NCBI GenBank assembly: GCA_963693315.1
Contig: OY856186.1
Span: forward strand, 234,308,046-234,372,045
DNA length: 64,000 nt
DNA from: Diogma glabrata
Lineage: Eukaryota > Arthropoda > Insecta > Diptera > Cylindrotomidae
Reading direction: 5' to 3'
Position 1 is the stretch's first letter, and each line of letters begins with the position of its first letter. Shown one piece after another: positions 10,811-22,596 of this stretch. The notes under the pieces were generated by a model, which saw nothing but the letters and a program-made list of their open reading frames with translations, was not told the origin of the DNA and ran no database searches. Made by a program: the position numbers and the translations under genes.

Positions 10811-11405
10811 AAAAATTTAAAAAACACACTTTTTGAAAAACGAACTAAAAAGCAGAAAATAAATTTTGCATTAACACCAGCGTTATGTCTTTTATAATTA
10901 TATTTCCTTTGAAATTGTTAGAAGAAAAAATATTTAAATGGTATTTAACACATCTTAGCATAGATGCAAATATTAAATTTTTGACTAATTTAAAATGCTA
11001 ATTTTCGATTGACAAACAGTCTTCCGTTCCCATTTGTTACATAAAATAAAAGTGGGTGACGCATACGTTAATATAGAAAAGGAACAAATGTATTCTATGT
11101 TAATCTCTAACAAGAGAGACTACCAACGTTTATCCCCTTTCGTTTCTGAATGCGCCACCCACTTTTATTTTATGTAACAAATGGGAACGGAAGACTGTTT
11201 GTCAATCGAAAATTAGCATTTTAAATTAGTCAAAAATTTAATATTTGCATCTATGCTAAGATGTGTTAAATACCATTTAAATATTTTTTCTTTTAACAAT
11301 TTCAAAGGAAATATAATTATAAAAGACATAACGCTGGTGTTAATGCAAAATTTATTTTCTGCTTTTTAGTTCGTTTTTCAAAAAGTGTGTTTTTTAAATT
11401 TTTTT
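10809..11405. repeat. Near-perfect long palindrome (250-bp arms, 97-bp loop)
   Basis: Arm 10809-11058 and arm 11156-11405 are reverse complements. By eye I find one mismatch (GTTAGAAG against GTTAAAAG). The loop is 11059-11155. The left arm overlaps the end of the copia frame at 10430-10897, so those last 30 codons are not copia protein. Transcription from either side would give a very stable RNA hairpin. No flanking target duplication is clear. Confidence 0.9.
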
Positions 11406-11760
11406 TATTTATTTTTTTATTTTAGAGTTTTTAGTTATATAATTTTACCTACAAATAAGTTAACCACATTATTTCACAGAAAATACACCATAAGTAAAAC
11501 TAGCAATTAAATCATTTACCGAAAATTTAATATTCTTTGAAATTTAAAGTAATTTTAATAAGGTTAATTGCACTATACAATTGTAAGTATGTTATTTAAA
11601 AATCCAGTGTAAATTTTTAGTGCGTTTCTTTGCTCGTTGTATTAATTTTAAGTTGTACATAAATTATTAAATATATATGTTCGCCCAAATGTCAAGTTTT
11701 TTTCGGAAAAAAGGTCTGAATTATAGAGCTTTTTCCTTAAAATTCGAATTCGAATTCGAA
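11406..11760. other. AT-rich, no gene; (AATTCG) triplet repeat
   Basis: No coding or RNA signal. AATTCG is repeated three times at about 11743-11761, just left of the inverted repeat pair. Confidence 0.4.
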
Positions 11761-12122
11761 TTGACAGATTACATACAGCAATGATAATTAGAAATCATTA
11801 ATTATGTATTAAAATGTATTGAAAAAATAATAATTATGCAACTATAGTAAAACAAACTTAACGAGAACACAAAACAATCTGGATTTAGAAGAAATAACAA
11901 TTATTTAAAATTTTCGAAATACAAATCACTCATTATTTACAATTTAAGGCCCTTTTTTCATATAAAAATGACAAAAATGTGTAATATGTCCTTTATTATA
12001 ATGAGATACTCAGTATGAGCAAAATTTCAGCGCGGTAAATGGGCATTCAGATCTTATGGATTTTCATATTTTCATACATAATAACTGATTTTTAAATATC
12101 ATTGCTGTATGTAATCTGTCAA
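11761..12122. mobile_element. Small inverted-repeat element (25-bp perfect ends)
   Basis: The ends 11761-11785 and 12098-12122 are perfect 25-bp reverse complements beginning TTGACAGATTACATACAGCA. The 362-bp size and lack of coding fit a MITE, but no convincing target duplication is seen. Confidence 0.5.
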
Positions 12123-12325
12123 ATACACCAAAATAACGATTTGAACTTTAAGAAAAAAGGTCTATAAGCTTTGAGCGAAATGTCATACTTTTATTTTTTT
12201 TTGTGTTCATTATTTATAATGTAAGGCTCTTTATCCATATGAAATGACACAAACATGTATGATGTCTATGATTATAATGATATACACAGTATTACCAAAA
12301 TTCCTTCGCTCAAAATGAGTCAACC
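11940..12325. repeat. Diverged direct repeat pair of about 110 bp
   Basis: 11940-12050 and 12213-12325 share a series of matched blocks: AAGGCCC/AAGGCTC, a CATATNAAAATGACA-like block, ATGTC/ATGTCC, TTATAATGAGATACTCAGTAT/TTATAATGATATACACAGTAT. They straddle the right end of the inverted-repeat element. Confidence 0.45.
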
Positions 12326-12562
12326 AGAGGATGAGGATTTCAGTGCAATTCTTTAAGGTCTTTCAGAATGAAAAAAAATTTGAATTTTTTTTCTTCAGAT
12401 TTATAAAGTTTTTTGCTTTAAAAGTTTTGGAAATACGTACTGACTGCTTCAACAAACTTGTCTTTTCAATTTGGGATTAATAACATAATGGGAAGTTACT
12501 GAAAAATGAATCACAAAATTCCACCCATCAAAGCTCTCAAGAGTCAAGTTAAATAAAAGTGT

Positions 12563-12590
12563 GTAATAATAATAATAATAATAATAATAA
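12563..12590. repeat. (AAT)n microsatellite
   Basis: About nine AAT units. Confidence 0.9.
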
Positions 12591-12821
12591 AAAGAAGAAA
12601 ATTGGACAACAAATCATTGTAGTGTATTTTGGTTGGATAGAGCAGTGAAGCAAAAGCGTATCGTTTATTTTATAAGGAGACACATAAAATAATAATTAGC
12701 AGAGATATTGTTTTTCTAGAAAACACTAATCAGGTAACTAATGATAACAAGAATATTTCTAAAACCTTCTTTACTTCCTACAGTGTTTGACAATAACATA
12801 ATTGTGACAATAACAATTCAG

Positions 12822-13130
12822 ATGGAAGACAACTATGTTGAATTATTTATTCCCAAAGAAGAACAAACCAATAATACCACAAACACCAACAATTCCATAA
12901 TTATCATTGATGATGGTGATGATGTTAATAATGTTGCTGAAAACAATGATTCTAATGATACCGAAATATCTTTTGACTTTCGTGATAACCTCGATAGCAC
13001 ATATTATCATGCCAGATGAGATTTCAGCCCCTACATATTTTCTATATTTGATGGCGATGGATTTAAAGATTTAATACAAATCTTTGATATTATGCTCAGC
13101 CAGCAATATATTCCAAAATGTGTAAAAATG
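12822..13130 (+). pseudogene. Possible ZBED/hAT transposase scrap
   Basis: An open frame ends at 13019 (acidic MEDNYVELFIPKEEQTNN region). After the stop, the same reading continues FSPYIFSIFDGDGFKDLIQI and LSQQYIPKC. This resembles the PFSxVExxGFKxLIxxLxPxYxxPSR block found just downstream of the finger in ZBED/hAT transposases. The match is short and the acidic N-terminus is not diagnostic, so the call is weak. The phrase GAGATTTCAGCCCCTMCATA at 13018-13037 recurs near 27199, suggesting a dispersed repeat. Confidence 0.3.
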
Positions 13131-14601
13131 TAAGCATTCAAAATTTGTTCGATAATGCTAATGCTTAAGTTGAGTATCGATACGACAAAACGAAAAAAAT
13201 CTGTTTTTCTTTTAAATAAAAAAAATCATCCCAATCCTATAGAGTATATATTCACAAATAAATCGGAATTTGTATTTGCTCTATTTGCTCTATTTCTGTT
13301 TCAAAATAGTGTATTCAACTGTACCGAACCAGTTCCCACACCGAATTAATGAAATTTGTGGTCTTATGTAGTGCACGCAGACGAAATAATGATTTGGATC
13401 ATATTCTTTTGGAAACAGAATTATTCTTTTGTTCACACGGAGTACAAAAACATAACATGGTAGAAATTGGTGGTGTAGAAATGTAGAAGTGAATGAAAAC
13501 AAACTTAAATTTTTTATTTATTTTCGTTTGTTTGCCGCTTTAGCGATATTGATTTTTTTTGTAAAATATTATAAAAATGTTAAGTATAATATTATAAAAA
13601 TGTTATTATGGGAACAAAAATTTTATATTTGCTATGAAAATGCATATGATCTTTTAAACTTGTACTTCTACTAATTTGTTTTACGTTCTATGCGAAAACG
13701 ATTTCAAAATCCTGATTTTTGTCTACACTAGATACAGTGAAAAAGAATTTGCTATTTAAATCATTCGAATAGAAAGAATTTACAAAACAGAATACAAATA
13801 ATCAGAATGATAGTTTCAATAATTCTCCCTCTGCCTGCAGTCTGCTTTCATTTGTTTTGAAATGAATGTACTTTTAGCAAAGAACGTTCTTTTCCCACCT
13901 CTAGTGTGCAATTAATTTATAATACAGTTGTACATTTATGTGTTCAGGAATAGGGGCATCAGGAATATATTTAGACATTAAGTTTAGTCAATTTTTAGGC
14001 CTCATAATAATTTTTTTCTCAGCATTCAATATTTTTTATTTTTGAATGTTGATCATGTTGATCACTTTGTTTTAATTATATTGTGTCAGTGCTAAATTAT
14101 GACTTACTTGTGCCACTTCTGCTGTAGAACTCCTTTGTGCCGCTGCTAATTAAATTTTAAAAACTTGTTAGCAATTACCATACAATATTTTCAAATAAAA
14201 TTTGTCCTAAATTTTTTAAAATTTTTCAAAACTTTGGTGTAAAATCTTTTTTTGGAAGTTTGTTAATTTCCCCACTCAAACACAGACTGCGTAGTTTTTA
14301 ATTGATTTTCCTATTAGATAAAACTACTTAATTTCCTATTGCACATTAGTTTGTTTTTGTTGTTTTGATATTTATTTGGGTTTTTTTTTATTGTTTTAGT
14401 GAAACTATTTCGCCCAAAGAGGACTTTTCAGAGCGATGTATTTTTGATTTCTGCTCACTTGATCGTATTCCGTAATCGTTACAATTTATAGTTTGACCTA
14501 GGTCAATCACATTTTATATTTCGTTCTATAAATAAGGAAAATCGGCTGTGCTATGCTGAAATTTTAACGCTTTAATAGTTGTTGGCAAATCAAACAATTT
14601 A
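13131..14601. other. Non-coding AT-rich stretch
   Basis: Only short chance frames. I see no RNA gene, ordered repeat or recognisable element. Confidence 0.5.
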
Positions 14602-16291
14602 CCCAACTAGCATTTCAACTTCTTTTAAAACACTAAACCGTCTTGCTAGCTTCCCCACCTTCAGAGTTTCTTTATAACTTCGAAGCGGTTTCTATAAAGG
14701 CCATTTGGAGAAATTTCCCCGCCTTTAACGAAACTATGATTTATAAAAGACTTCGCAAATAACTTTGGTATGGTCTTTTGTAAGCAGTTATGCAAGCTGA
14801 ATAGAATTTATGGTTTCATAAGTTATAGCTTCGGTAAAGTGCTTCTAATAGCACGTTTTAAGCAATCTTTAGAAGTCTTATAGAAGCTATTAAAAAATGT
14901 GACAAAAATATTACAATATTTTTTATATATCTACACTTTTTTAACATAATTATTGTTATTGGCTTTGTTATTAAATTGTGTTTTAATTTAAGTTTTTGTT
15001 TACGGTCGCATCAAGTTTCGAACTCTGGTCCATCGATCGTTTGTCCCGCACGCTATCCAATCGGTTAATTAAAATAATAAGAAACAATAAATAACTTTGA
15101 TAGTAGTTACAATAACAATAGCTTCTATAAGACTTCCATAAGGCTTCCATAGAATTTAGTTTTTTAATTTAGATGTAGAAAATATGGTATAATTTAGAGG
15201 CTTACCTTTTATGGAAAAAGGTATATGGCATGTGACTTTAATGGGGTTTTTAACGATGAAATCATAATCTGAGATTTGCGTTCTTAAAAGGTTTGTTTCT
15301 TTTTAATAGACGTAAAAGAATATTGATAAATCTTTTTTCTATTTGTTTTATTAGTTTAAAGATTTTAGGTATAGCAACATTAAGGGGTTATATTTTTCAA
15401 TCATTAAGTTTTAGCGTACTTACACATTTATTTGAACAATATTTTTTTTTAAATAAAAAGTTTTGTAATTGGATTTTTAATAGGTCACAACAACATGTGT
15501 ACTAAGGTGCTGATGAACGCAGTTAATTTTAAAAAATGTTATATAAACATAAAACAATAACAAAACAAGCAACGATATATCACACCATCCATTTGCTGTA
15601 AATTATTTTAATACAGTGACTAAATTATGAAACTCTGTATAGACTCTGTAAAGAAAATTCATATACTACTATTTATAAAACTTAGCCAAATACTCTTTAA
15701 ATTTTCTCTATTCCACTGTATTTGATTTTGGATCCCGATTCTCTAGTTTATTATGATTTTGAATGTTTTTTTTGTCTATTTCATGACTCTTGATAAAGAA
15801 TATTTTATATTGTGCAAAATATGTCTAAATAATAGATTAAAAAACAAAAACCTCCGACAAAAACGAAACGATTTCATTTGCGTATAAGCTCCTCTAGTTG
15901 AATTAATAGAAGCAATAGATTCCATCAATTTGACATATTTCACTTCAGATATTGAGCAATTTTTAGACTATGACAGCTGTGCTTTTATAAGATCTTTAAA
16001 CAGGTACAACCGAAACAACTACAATCCTCATGACAGCTATAACTTCTATAACCTTTTTTCGGAAGCTTTATTTAGTATTGTGTAGACAAGTTTCGGTAAG
16101 ATTTCTAATATTAAATATAGAAGTATTTTAGAGCCTTTCACTCCGGTGATGGGGAGAACTTCTCTGTGGAAGTTCTATCGAAACTTTATAGAAGTAAAAT
16201 ATCACTAGCTTCCACTTAGAAGCTTTAGCGAAGCTTTATTGAAGTTAAAGCTGGTATAACTCAAAATTGAGAAGTAAGTTTGCTAGTTGGG
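14602..16291. mobile_element. 1.69-kb non-autonomous element with CCCAACTAGCA termini
   Basis: The left end CCCAACTAGCATTTCAACTT (14602) and the right end (reverse complement CCCAACTAGCAAACTTACTT, ending 16291) match over 11 bases and then partly. Both subterminal regions carry many AGAAGC / GAAGCTT / CTTCTATA words in opposite orientation (14640-14890; 16090-16260). No transposase is present. The superfamily and target duplication are unresolved. Confidence 0.6.
15003..15067 (-). ncRNA. tRNA-like SINE head or tRNA relic
   Basis: The minus strand reads an A-box-like TTGGATAGCGTGCGGG, then GATCG and a B-box-like AGAGTTCGAAACTTG at tRNA spacing. The acceptor stem does not pair, so it is not a working tRNA. 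It lies inside the CCCAAC-ended element. Confidence 0.45.
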
Positions 16292-17212
16292 CAGTTAGAA
16301 GGAGTAAGTGTTTTAGATTCCATTATTATCCATCCTGATGATTATTCATTATTAATTTTAATCCAACTGTTTGGGTTACACATACATAGATGGCTACATA
16401 ATAAAAGAAGTAAGAGATTAAAAGAAAATATACCTAATCTCAACCATTACTTTTTTTCGTTACCTACAAATCCCTATTTATACAAAGTATTATACACAAA
16501 TGTTTCAGTTGGTCAATCAAATGAACATCACAATTGTCTGAGTCCTATTAATCCCCCACATCCTTTTTTCAGTTTAAAAAATATTTAAACCAACAACCTA
16601 CATCAAATCATAATTAAATCATTCTCATAACTTATCCTAAGGATATTATTTTGTAACAAATAAATCTTTATTCTTTTATATCATTAAAGTTTTAAAACAA
16701 AACAACACAAAAAATTAGTATTATCAAATATGAAATGAAAATATATAATAATCCTAACTTTCTCTTTCTCGAGAATAAAATAATGAAAATAAACGTAAAC
16801 TAAAATAAAACAAAAATCCTTTTGGCAATTGAACAAAGCAAAAATTACCGACAGCAAAAGTAATTTTCATTATTAAAATATAACTAAATGCATATGTTTA
16901 AGAATATAATTGGTTAAGAAGAGGATTGATGTGGGTTAAATTATAAATATGTAATAAACAAATTTTCCTTTGAACATAATACTATGTCAGATACAATGTT
17001 TTCATTATTTCATTTTGTTTTTAATTTTTATCATACAATTTATTTAAATTGAATTTTGAGGAGAAGTTAGAATACAGTCATCAAATTTTTGGAAACATGC
17101 CGATTAAACGATTGATTTTATATGGGAAATTTTGCATTAAATTTCTAGTGAAAAAAATCAACTTAGGTATAAGTGATGAAGAAGTTTCAACTTCAAAATT
17201 GACATCGTCAGT
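16292..17212. other. Non-coding AT-rich stretch
   Basis: A 102-codon open frame (16280-16588) overlaps the preceding element end and shows no family match that I recognise. The rest is A/T-rich with no pattern. Confidence 0.45.
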
Positions 17213-17276
17213 GGCGTAATTGATAGCGTGTCTGTTTTAAGATTCGGACAAGGTACTGAAGAAAAAGGTTCAAAAT
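17213..17276 (+). ncRNA. tRNA-like SINE head
   Basis: GTGGCGTAATTGATAGCG (A-box region) is followed about 45 bases later by AAAGGTTCAAAATCATCC (B-box region). Cloverleaf stems are weak. It fits a tRNA-derived SINE promoter better than a gene. Confidence 0.45.
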
Positions 17277-17378
17277 CATCCGAAATACGTAAAACACAAG
17301 TGACAAGTTTTTTTCAGAGAAGCTACCATACCATTGATTTAAAAAAATCCAATTACTTCCTTACTTACTTGAGTTTAA

Positions 17379-17906
17379 GGGCGGATTGTATGATCAAGAA
17401 TAGAAGATATATCCTCGGATATAACGTCGTTTGTATTGTATGAATCACGATAGAACAAAAAATGAATCCGAGGATTTTATTCTATCCTCAGTTTTTTCTG
17501 TTTTTCTTGTATAGGATAGAACAATTTGTTTTTTTCATGACATGCGTATAGCAGGATAATTTTGTTTTGAATTTGTGATTATTTTTTAATTTAAAATTGT
17601 GCGATTCTAAAATTTGTTTTTTGATATAAATTAATAGTAAAATAAATAATATTTTTAATATAATTTTAATATAATTAATTTAAGTTCTCAAATAATTTGT
17701 TTTTATTACTTATTAACTTTATTCAACAGAAAAGTAAAAGAAAAAGTATTGCCACATATAAAAATACTGATATAAAATTGCAAAAATAAAAAACAAAAAA
17801 TTCTATCCGTGTTCATATACAATCGACGAAAATTAAAATTCTCGGATGAAGATATAACTTTATTCTCGGATTTTTTTCTATTCATCCTTGTTTATACAAT
17901 CGGCCC
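17379..17906. mobile_element. Harbinger/PIF-type MITE, 528 bp
   Basis: The ends GGGCGGATTGTAT and ATACAATCGGCCC are inverted (one mismatch) and flanked by TAA on both sides (17376-17378, 17907-17909). The similarity continues inward, with (A)AGAATAGAAG-like and ATCCGAG / CTCGGAT words in both halves. A TWA target duplication and a GGG start are the hallmarks of PIF/Harbinger. There is no coding. Confidence 0.7.
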
Positions 17907-18231
17907 TAATGTTTCTCAAAAATCCCCAACGATTGATTTTATATTATATAACCAAGATTTCTATTTTTTATGTATCTGTACTGTACTGTAACTATATAGT
18001 TTTAGATAAAATTACTTAGTAAAATAAAAGTTTTTTGAAAAAATAATTATTTGTCTTAATTTTGGAGTAGATTTTGAGCATTTTATAAAAACCTTTAAAA
18101 ATTACACTAAAGATGTACATTGTACTAGAGCTGGACTTTGTTCCATAAAAATTAAATTTGTAAACGGTAAAGACGGAACTAGACAAACGAATGTCTACTG
18201 GGAAATCTCTTAGTTATTACAAATATTATTA

Positions 18232-18600
18232 AAAAAACTATCGCACAAACACGATTTAAGCAAAATTTATCTAAAAAAATAATTTAGAAAAACAAAAACG
18301 TAAAAACAAAAAAAATTATATAAAATAAATTAAAAGCTTACATTATAAGTATAATATGATGTGATGAACACTCCAAACCTATGTAAATCGTTTGCATCTT
18401 CCTATAATCGTCCTAACAATCCACTATTTGTACCATAAGCAGATAAACGACGTCTGGAGCATTCATTTTGATCTTTGTCTCCTTCCATTTCATAAACCTT
18501 TCCAAATACCACATACTCAACTATCAACTCTTGTTCCTTCAGTTTCTTGTTCATTAAACCTATTAGTTTTTTTCATCTTCGTGTAATGAGGTAGCTACTA
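18232..18600 (-). pseudogene. Degraded duplicate with possible J-domain tail
   Basis: The minus strand reads KVYEMEGDKDQNECSRRRLS then AYG, loosely like the xAYEVLxDxxQRxxYDxYG end of J-domains, followed by a stop. Just below (18240-18355) it shares a block with 22310-22385, including a GTAAGCTT donor-like site and CGCACAAANRCGATTTAA. This tells me it is another copy of the DnaJ-bearing block. The protein reading alone is weak. Confidence 0.3.
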
Positions 18601-18959
18601 GCTAGTACCAAACCATTTATACCTCAATCTCATGGGATATAGCCACGCTTTCATAACCAGTATTAAATCCATTTAAAAATGATTTGGATTCTCAATATTA
18701 TTGACTAACACGATCAAAGCTTTCACCACCCGAATCCACATCTGTTACATTAAAAATATTTTCAAGTAATATATTCCTGCCATGTTTGTGTATTTAGGCG
18801 TTAAATAAAATTATAATAAAAATTATTTCATTTATAAAACCTTCCATCATGTTTATCTAATTGATTTAAACAATAATTATTATGTACTTAATTAAACCAC
18901 ATTTAAACTGTAGTGGCACGATAAAACAATTCTGTTTGATTAAAATTTAAATAATGCAA

Positions 18960-19328
18960 TACTCGAACATTAGATCGAGTATAAATAGTAAAATTCTTCA
19001 TATCTTGTTTCTTTTCATCATCTCAATATAAAATGCAAGTCAATCATTTTCATCTCATTTCAATAAAAATTCTATTCAAACGAGAAAATATGCTCTGTTC
19101 CTCTACGAGACAAACATTCTACTTTTTATAAATTTAAACAATCGTATTATATCTACATACAATATTATAACCACGCTTTACATAACAAAAATCTTTATAA
19201 TTTATGTAGATAGAAACATGTATTATTAATTGATGTAACAAAGCAATTTACTGAAAAAATGTTAAACATTGACCTGTGCATACATAAATATTTTATGTTT
19301 TTGAAATTAATTATTTTAATTTAAAGGC
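18960..19328. repeat. Local repeat block Y, copy 1
   Basis: One of three diverged copies (also 22830-23160 and 23690-24000). They share ATCATCTCAATRWA, TTTRWACAAYYGTATTA, AACTGARAAAATGTTAAA and a closing AAAGGCCG. A TATA-like GAGTATAAATAG lies at its start (18976). Confidence 0.6.
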
Positions 19329-19817
19329 CGATGATACTCATATAATAGTGAGTGACTGGCACCAAAAAACCGATTCTTCTATTATTACGGGTGGCCTTAA
19401 GCACGTGTCTGTATGGATTGATGCTGGTCGCCACATATAAGTGTAAAAGGTTGTTCTGGAAACAATTTAGCATTAATGTATTATCGAAACGTAGAACTTT
19501 CATGGAAAAGGGTTTTAATAACGTACTGGCTAACAAACTGAGCATAGTTTACTTATACTTTCAATAGATAGACTCACAAATTATCTCACCTCCAGAAAAA
19601 ACGACAGATTGAGGTTTCAATTAAGTTTTGTTTCTCGTTTTTTAAGAAAGATTTGGGTCATCAAGAAGAAGTCATCCTATTGTTGCAGAAGGTATCAGTT
19701 CTTGGAGTTATCTAACGATTATGTTACGAAAACCCGGCAAATTCCGGTTATGTTCAGACTCAAACAAAAGTTAATTTACTAATGTTTTGATAAATACAGT
19801 CAGTCCTGGTCAGTCCT
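19329..19817. other. Non-coding stretch
   Basis: Two opposing chance frames of about 70 codons overlap (19321-19567). No family is recognisable. Confidence 0.4.
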
Positions 19818-20293
19818 ACAAGGCAATCCCTATTAGGGCAATCTGATGTGGCCTGTTCCGGGTCTGATTTAGAATACCCTTTTAATGTTAACCTTATTTG
19901 AATATATCCGGCTCTGATCTGGTTTTTCGTATTGGACCCCTAGCTGAAATTTCGATTGGTTAAAATTCACTAGAGTATTATCCCGTTTAGAAATATATAG
20001 TTAAAATCGTTTCATGTATGTTTTAGTTATCGCTTCTCGGTTGAAAGACTATAATAATAGTGATTAAGGTGGTTAATTTTTCCATTGTAATTTTTTATTT
20101 TAATTTGATTAATTTATGTATATAATATATAAATATATATAAGAGTCTGGTCCGGATATCCCAATCAGAGCCTGATCCAATTATCCCAATCAGGGTCTGA
20201 TCCTGTAATCCCAATCAGGACCTGGATAGGAAAAAAGCGTTACACTCATAATCAGGGTCCAATCAGGCTGCCCTACCAATGCCCTACCTTACA
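19818..20293. mobile_element. Possible non-autonomous element with subterminal CAATCAGG repeats
   Basis: The left part (AAGGCAATCCC, then TAGGGCAATCTGAT) and the inverted right part (AAGGTAGGGCATTGG, then TAGGGCAGCCTGATT) match imperfectly. Near the right end a 27-bp unit built of CCCAATCAGRGYCTGATCC is repeated about three times (20151-20225). Ends and target duplication are uncertain. Confidence 0.45.
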
Positions 20294-21755
20294 AATTTCT
20301 GCTCGGGCGGTTATTACTACCAACTTATTACTGATCCGAAATAACCAAATAAATTAGTTTGAAACTTAGCATTAAAAATCATTGAATCTGGCTTATTTTC
20401 ATATATACATTTCAATTATTCAGAATCATATGCGAAGCGGATCAGGTGTAAGATGTTTTGCTGCAACTGGCCTAAAAAGTTGTAGAATAGTGGAATATTT
20501 GTTAATCGCGTGTTGAACAGATAAATGTGTGTGATCTGAGTATACACTTATCGGATTCCTTATTTTATTAGTTATTACATGCTTCCTCCATAGGAAGCTT
20601 ATCAACTTCTGCCGCCGTCGAATAATATGACGCTTTAAAAAACATCACTACAATCAGTGTAAACCTACGGAAGTCAAGGCTGGACTATGACTGCCTCCCA
20701 CTGCAGAGTCTATGAACGTTCGAGAGGATGGTCATGATGGTTCGAATGTTTATAGTCTATGCAAAGTTCTTGAAAATCAGTGTAGATTAATTTGTAATGA
20801 AATAAATAATAAAATTACGCAGCTGCTTAGGAACTGCAACGTAGTCAGATGCAATAAATACAAGAAGATAAAATGGTGTTCGTCGGCTTGAGAAGGCCAA
20901 TGCTAACTGACTCAATATTTTCAAGATATAGAACGACAAAATGAGTAAATCGGTAAAAGTACGAGATGAATAGAAATTTATTGCACTTTATTATTTACCA
21001 CAAATAATTCATTTATTCTTATCGATATAAACATGGGCATTACTATTAACTCAATGAAACTGATATCTTAATAAATTTGTTTTGTTAGATCATATTTCTA
21101 AATTTATTGCCAATTATATCAATTAAATACAGGCATGGCGAGAAGATGAAGAAAAAAAAATCGAAATTGAAATGTCACATCAAAATTAATAAGAACATGT
21201 GTTTTAGCATGTTGATTTTTCTTTAATTTATGTTTAAGGTCTTTTTTTATATTTTATTTATTCAATATAATTTACAAATTTATTTATAGAAACAATTTAA
21301 TCAAAGAACATAATTGAATTTAAAGGTTGAGTTATATCGTGATTTCAGACGTATTGTTACTTTGAAGTAGGTTTATGATATTGAATACAGTTATTTTAAA
21401 AATCAAAGATAAGGTTACTATTTCAACTAAACATTGCTGTTTGAAGTGTTTCGTTTTCACCAATAGTAATTTCTCAAATACTAGAAATTTTGACATCACT
21501 CAATAACAGTAATGATAGTTACATAAAAAAGATTACAACGCTGATAATATTCATCAAAAACTTCAATTAATGGCTAACCAATGTTATAGATTTCATGTTG
21601 TTCTAATTATAAAAATATTAAAGAAAGCTGTAGTATCCCAACAGACAAAAATTCTGTTGTACGATAGGTAAACATTTTTTTTACCGTAAGTGACAAACCG
21701 GAAGCTGGAATGCAGAACTGTTACAAATTATACTTTTAGCATATTTCTCAAGTTT
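20294..21755. other. Non-coding AT-rich stretch
   Basis: No gene recognised. A GGTTCGAATG word at 20737 looks like a B-box but has no A-box partner. Confidence 0.4.
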
Positions 21756-22382
21756 ATTCCAAATCAATTATCAGAAAGTAGGAACTGATGTTATTGAAAT
21801 GTCAAAACAGCAGGTACTCGTGAGACACCCTACCACTTATCCTAATATCATTCAACAACTAATTAGTTCTTTGTCATTCAAATTTCAATCTTTTATCAAA
21901 ATGTCATCAAAATTGATCAAAGAACGAAGTCTGTATACTCCCAACAAACTTCAAAAACAAAAAACAAAGTGTGAAAAGTTACCAGATGTATTGTAAAAAA
22001 CCCGCCACTTTGATAAATGTGTCCCAAAAGTTGATCATTATCTTCTCACACTAATTAAAACCATTTCCATAAGTTGCATCATAATCACTTCATTATTTTA
22101 AGCTGGAGTAGCTGGAATAAATACCCTGAAAAAAGCAAAAAATTACAAAAAAAATTGGAAGATGGGATGCGGAACTGTTGTGAACCGTACTAAGTGCTTA
22201 TGTACTGAAACCGTTGCTGGGGATTTCGGACTTTATTAAAAACAAACGGGAATCCTGCCTGGAAAATCTCGTATTTCATACAAAAAGTATCAACTAAAAA
22301 CCTATCGCACAAAGGCGATTTAAACAAATTTAACTAACAAATTAAAATATATTAGAAAAAAAAACAAAGTTGAAGCTTACAT

Positions 22383-22596
22383 TTATGATTTACGATAAAC
22401 TAATATATAAACTTTTTCAGACAACACTTCATAAAGTGCAACGAATTCTTGAAATTTAGGCGATGCATTTGGATCAATTGTAGTTTTATCCAGATGTAAT
22501 TCTTTAACTAATCGTCGATATGCTTTTTTTATATTATTTGAATTTGTTGATTTTATAACACCCAAAATTGAATAAAAACCACGACCCACTGTTGTT
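22383..22596 (-). pseudogene. DnaJ (DNAJB11/shriveled-like) J-domain exon, decayed
   Basis: The minus strand encodes most of a J-domain: VGRGFYSILGV, then NNIKKAYRRLVKELH, LDK, and FQEFVALYEVLSE. Spacing of the YxxLGV, KKAYRRLxKELH and AYEVLS blocks matches the ER-lumenal DNAJB11 type. The diagnostic HPD, needed to stimulate Hsp70 ATPase, is HLD here, and the region after EVLSE runs to a stop without the usual KRKxYDxxG. Translation starts on a GTG codon, so the true upstream exon or start is missing. Donor-like GTAAGC follows at about 22380. It is likely a pseudogene exon in a duplicated block; a highly diverged spliced gene is the alternative. Confidence 0.6.

Noticed and set aside
16280..16588. 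102-codon frame
   Set aside because: It starts inside the CCCAAC element end and crosses its boundary, with no recognisable family.
20151..20225. CRISPR-like spaced repeat
   Set aside because: Three diverged CAATCAGG units inside a eukaryotic element end; no spacers, no cas genes, wrong kind of genome.
20700..20760. tRNA-like segment with GGTTCGAATG
   Set aside because: A B-box word alone, without an A-box at the right distance.
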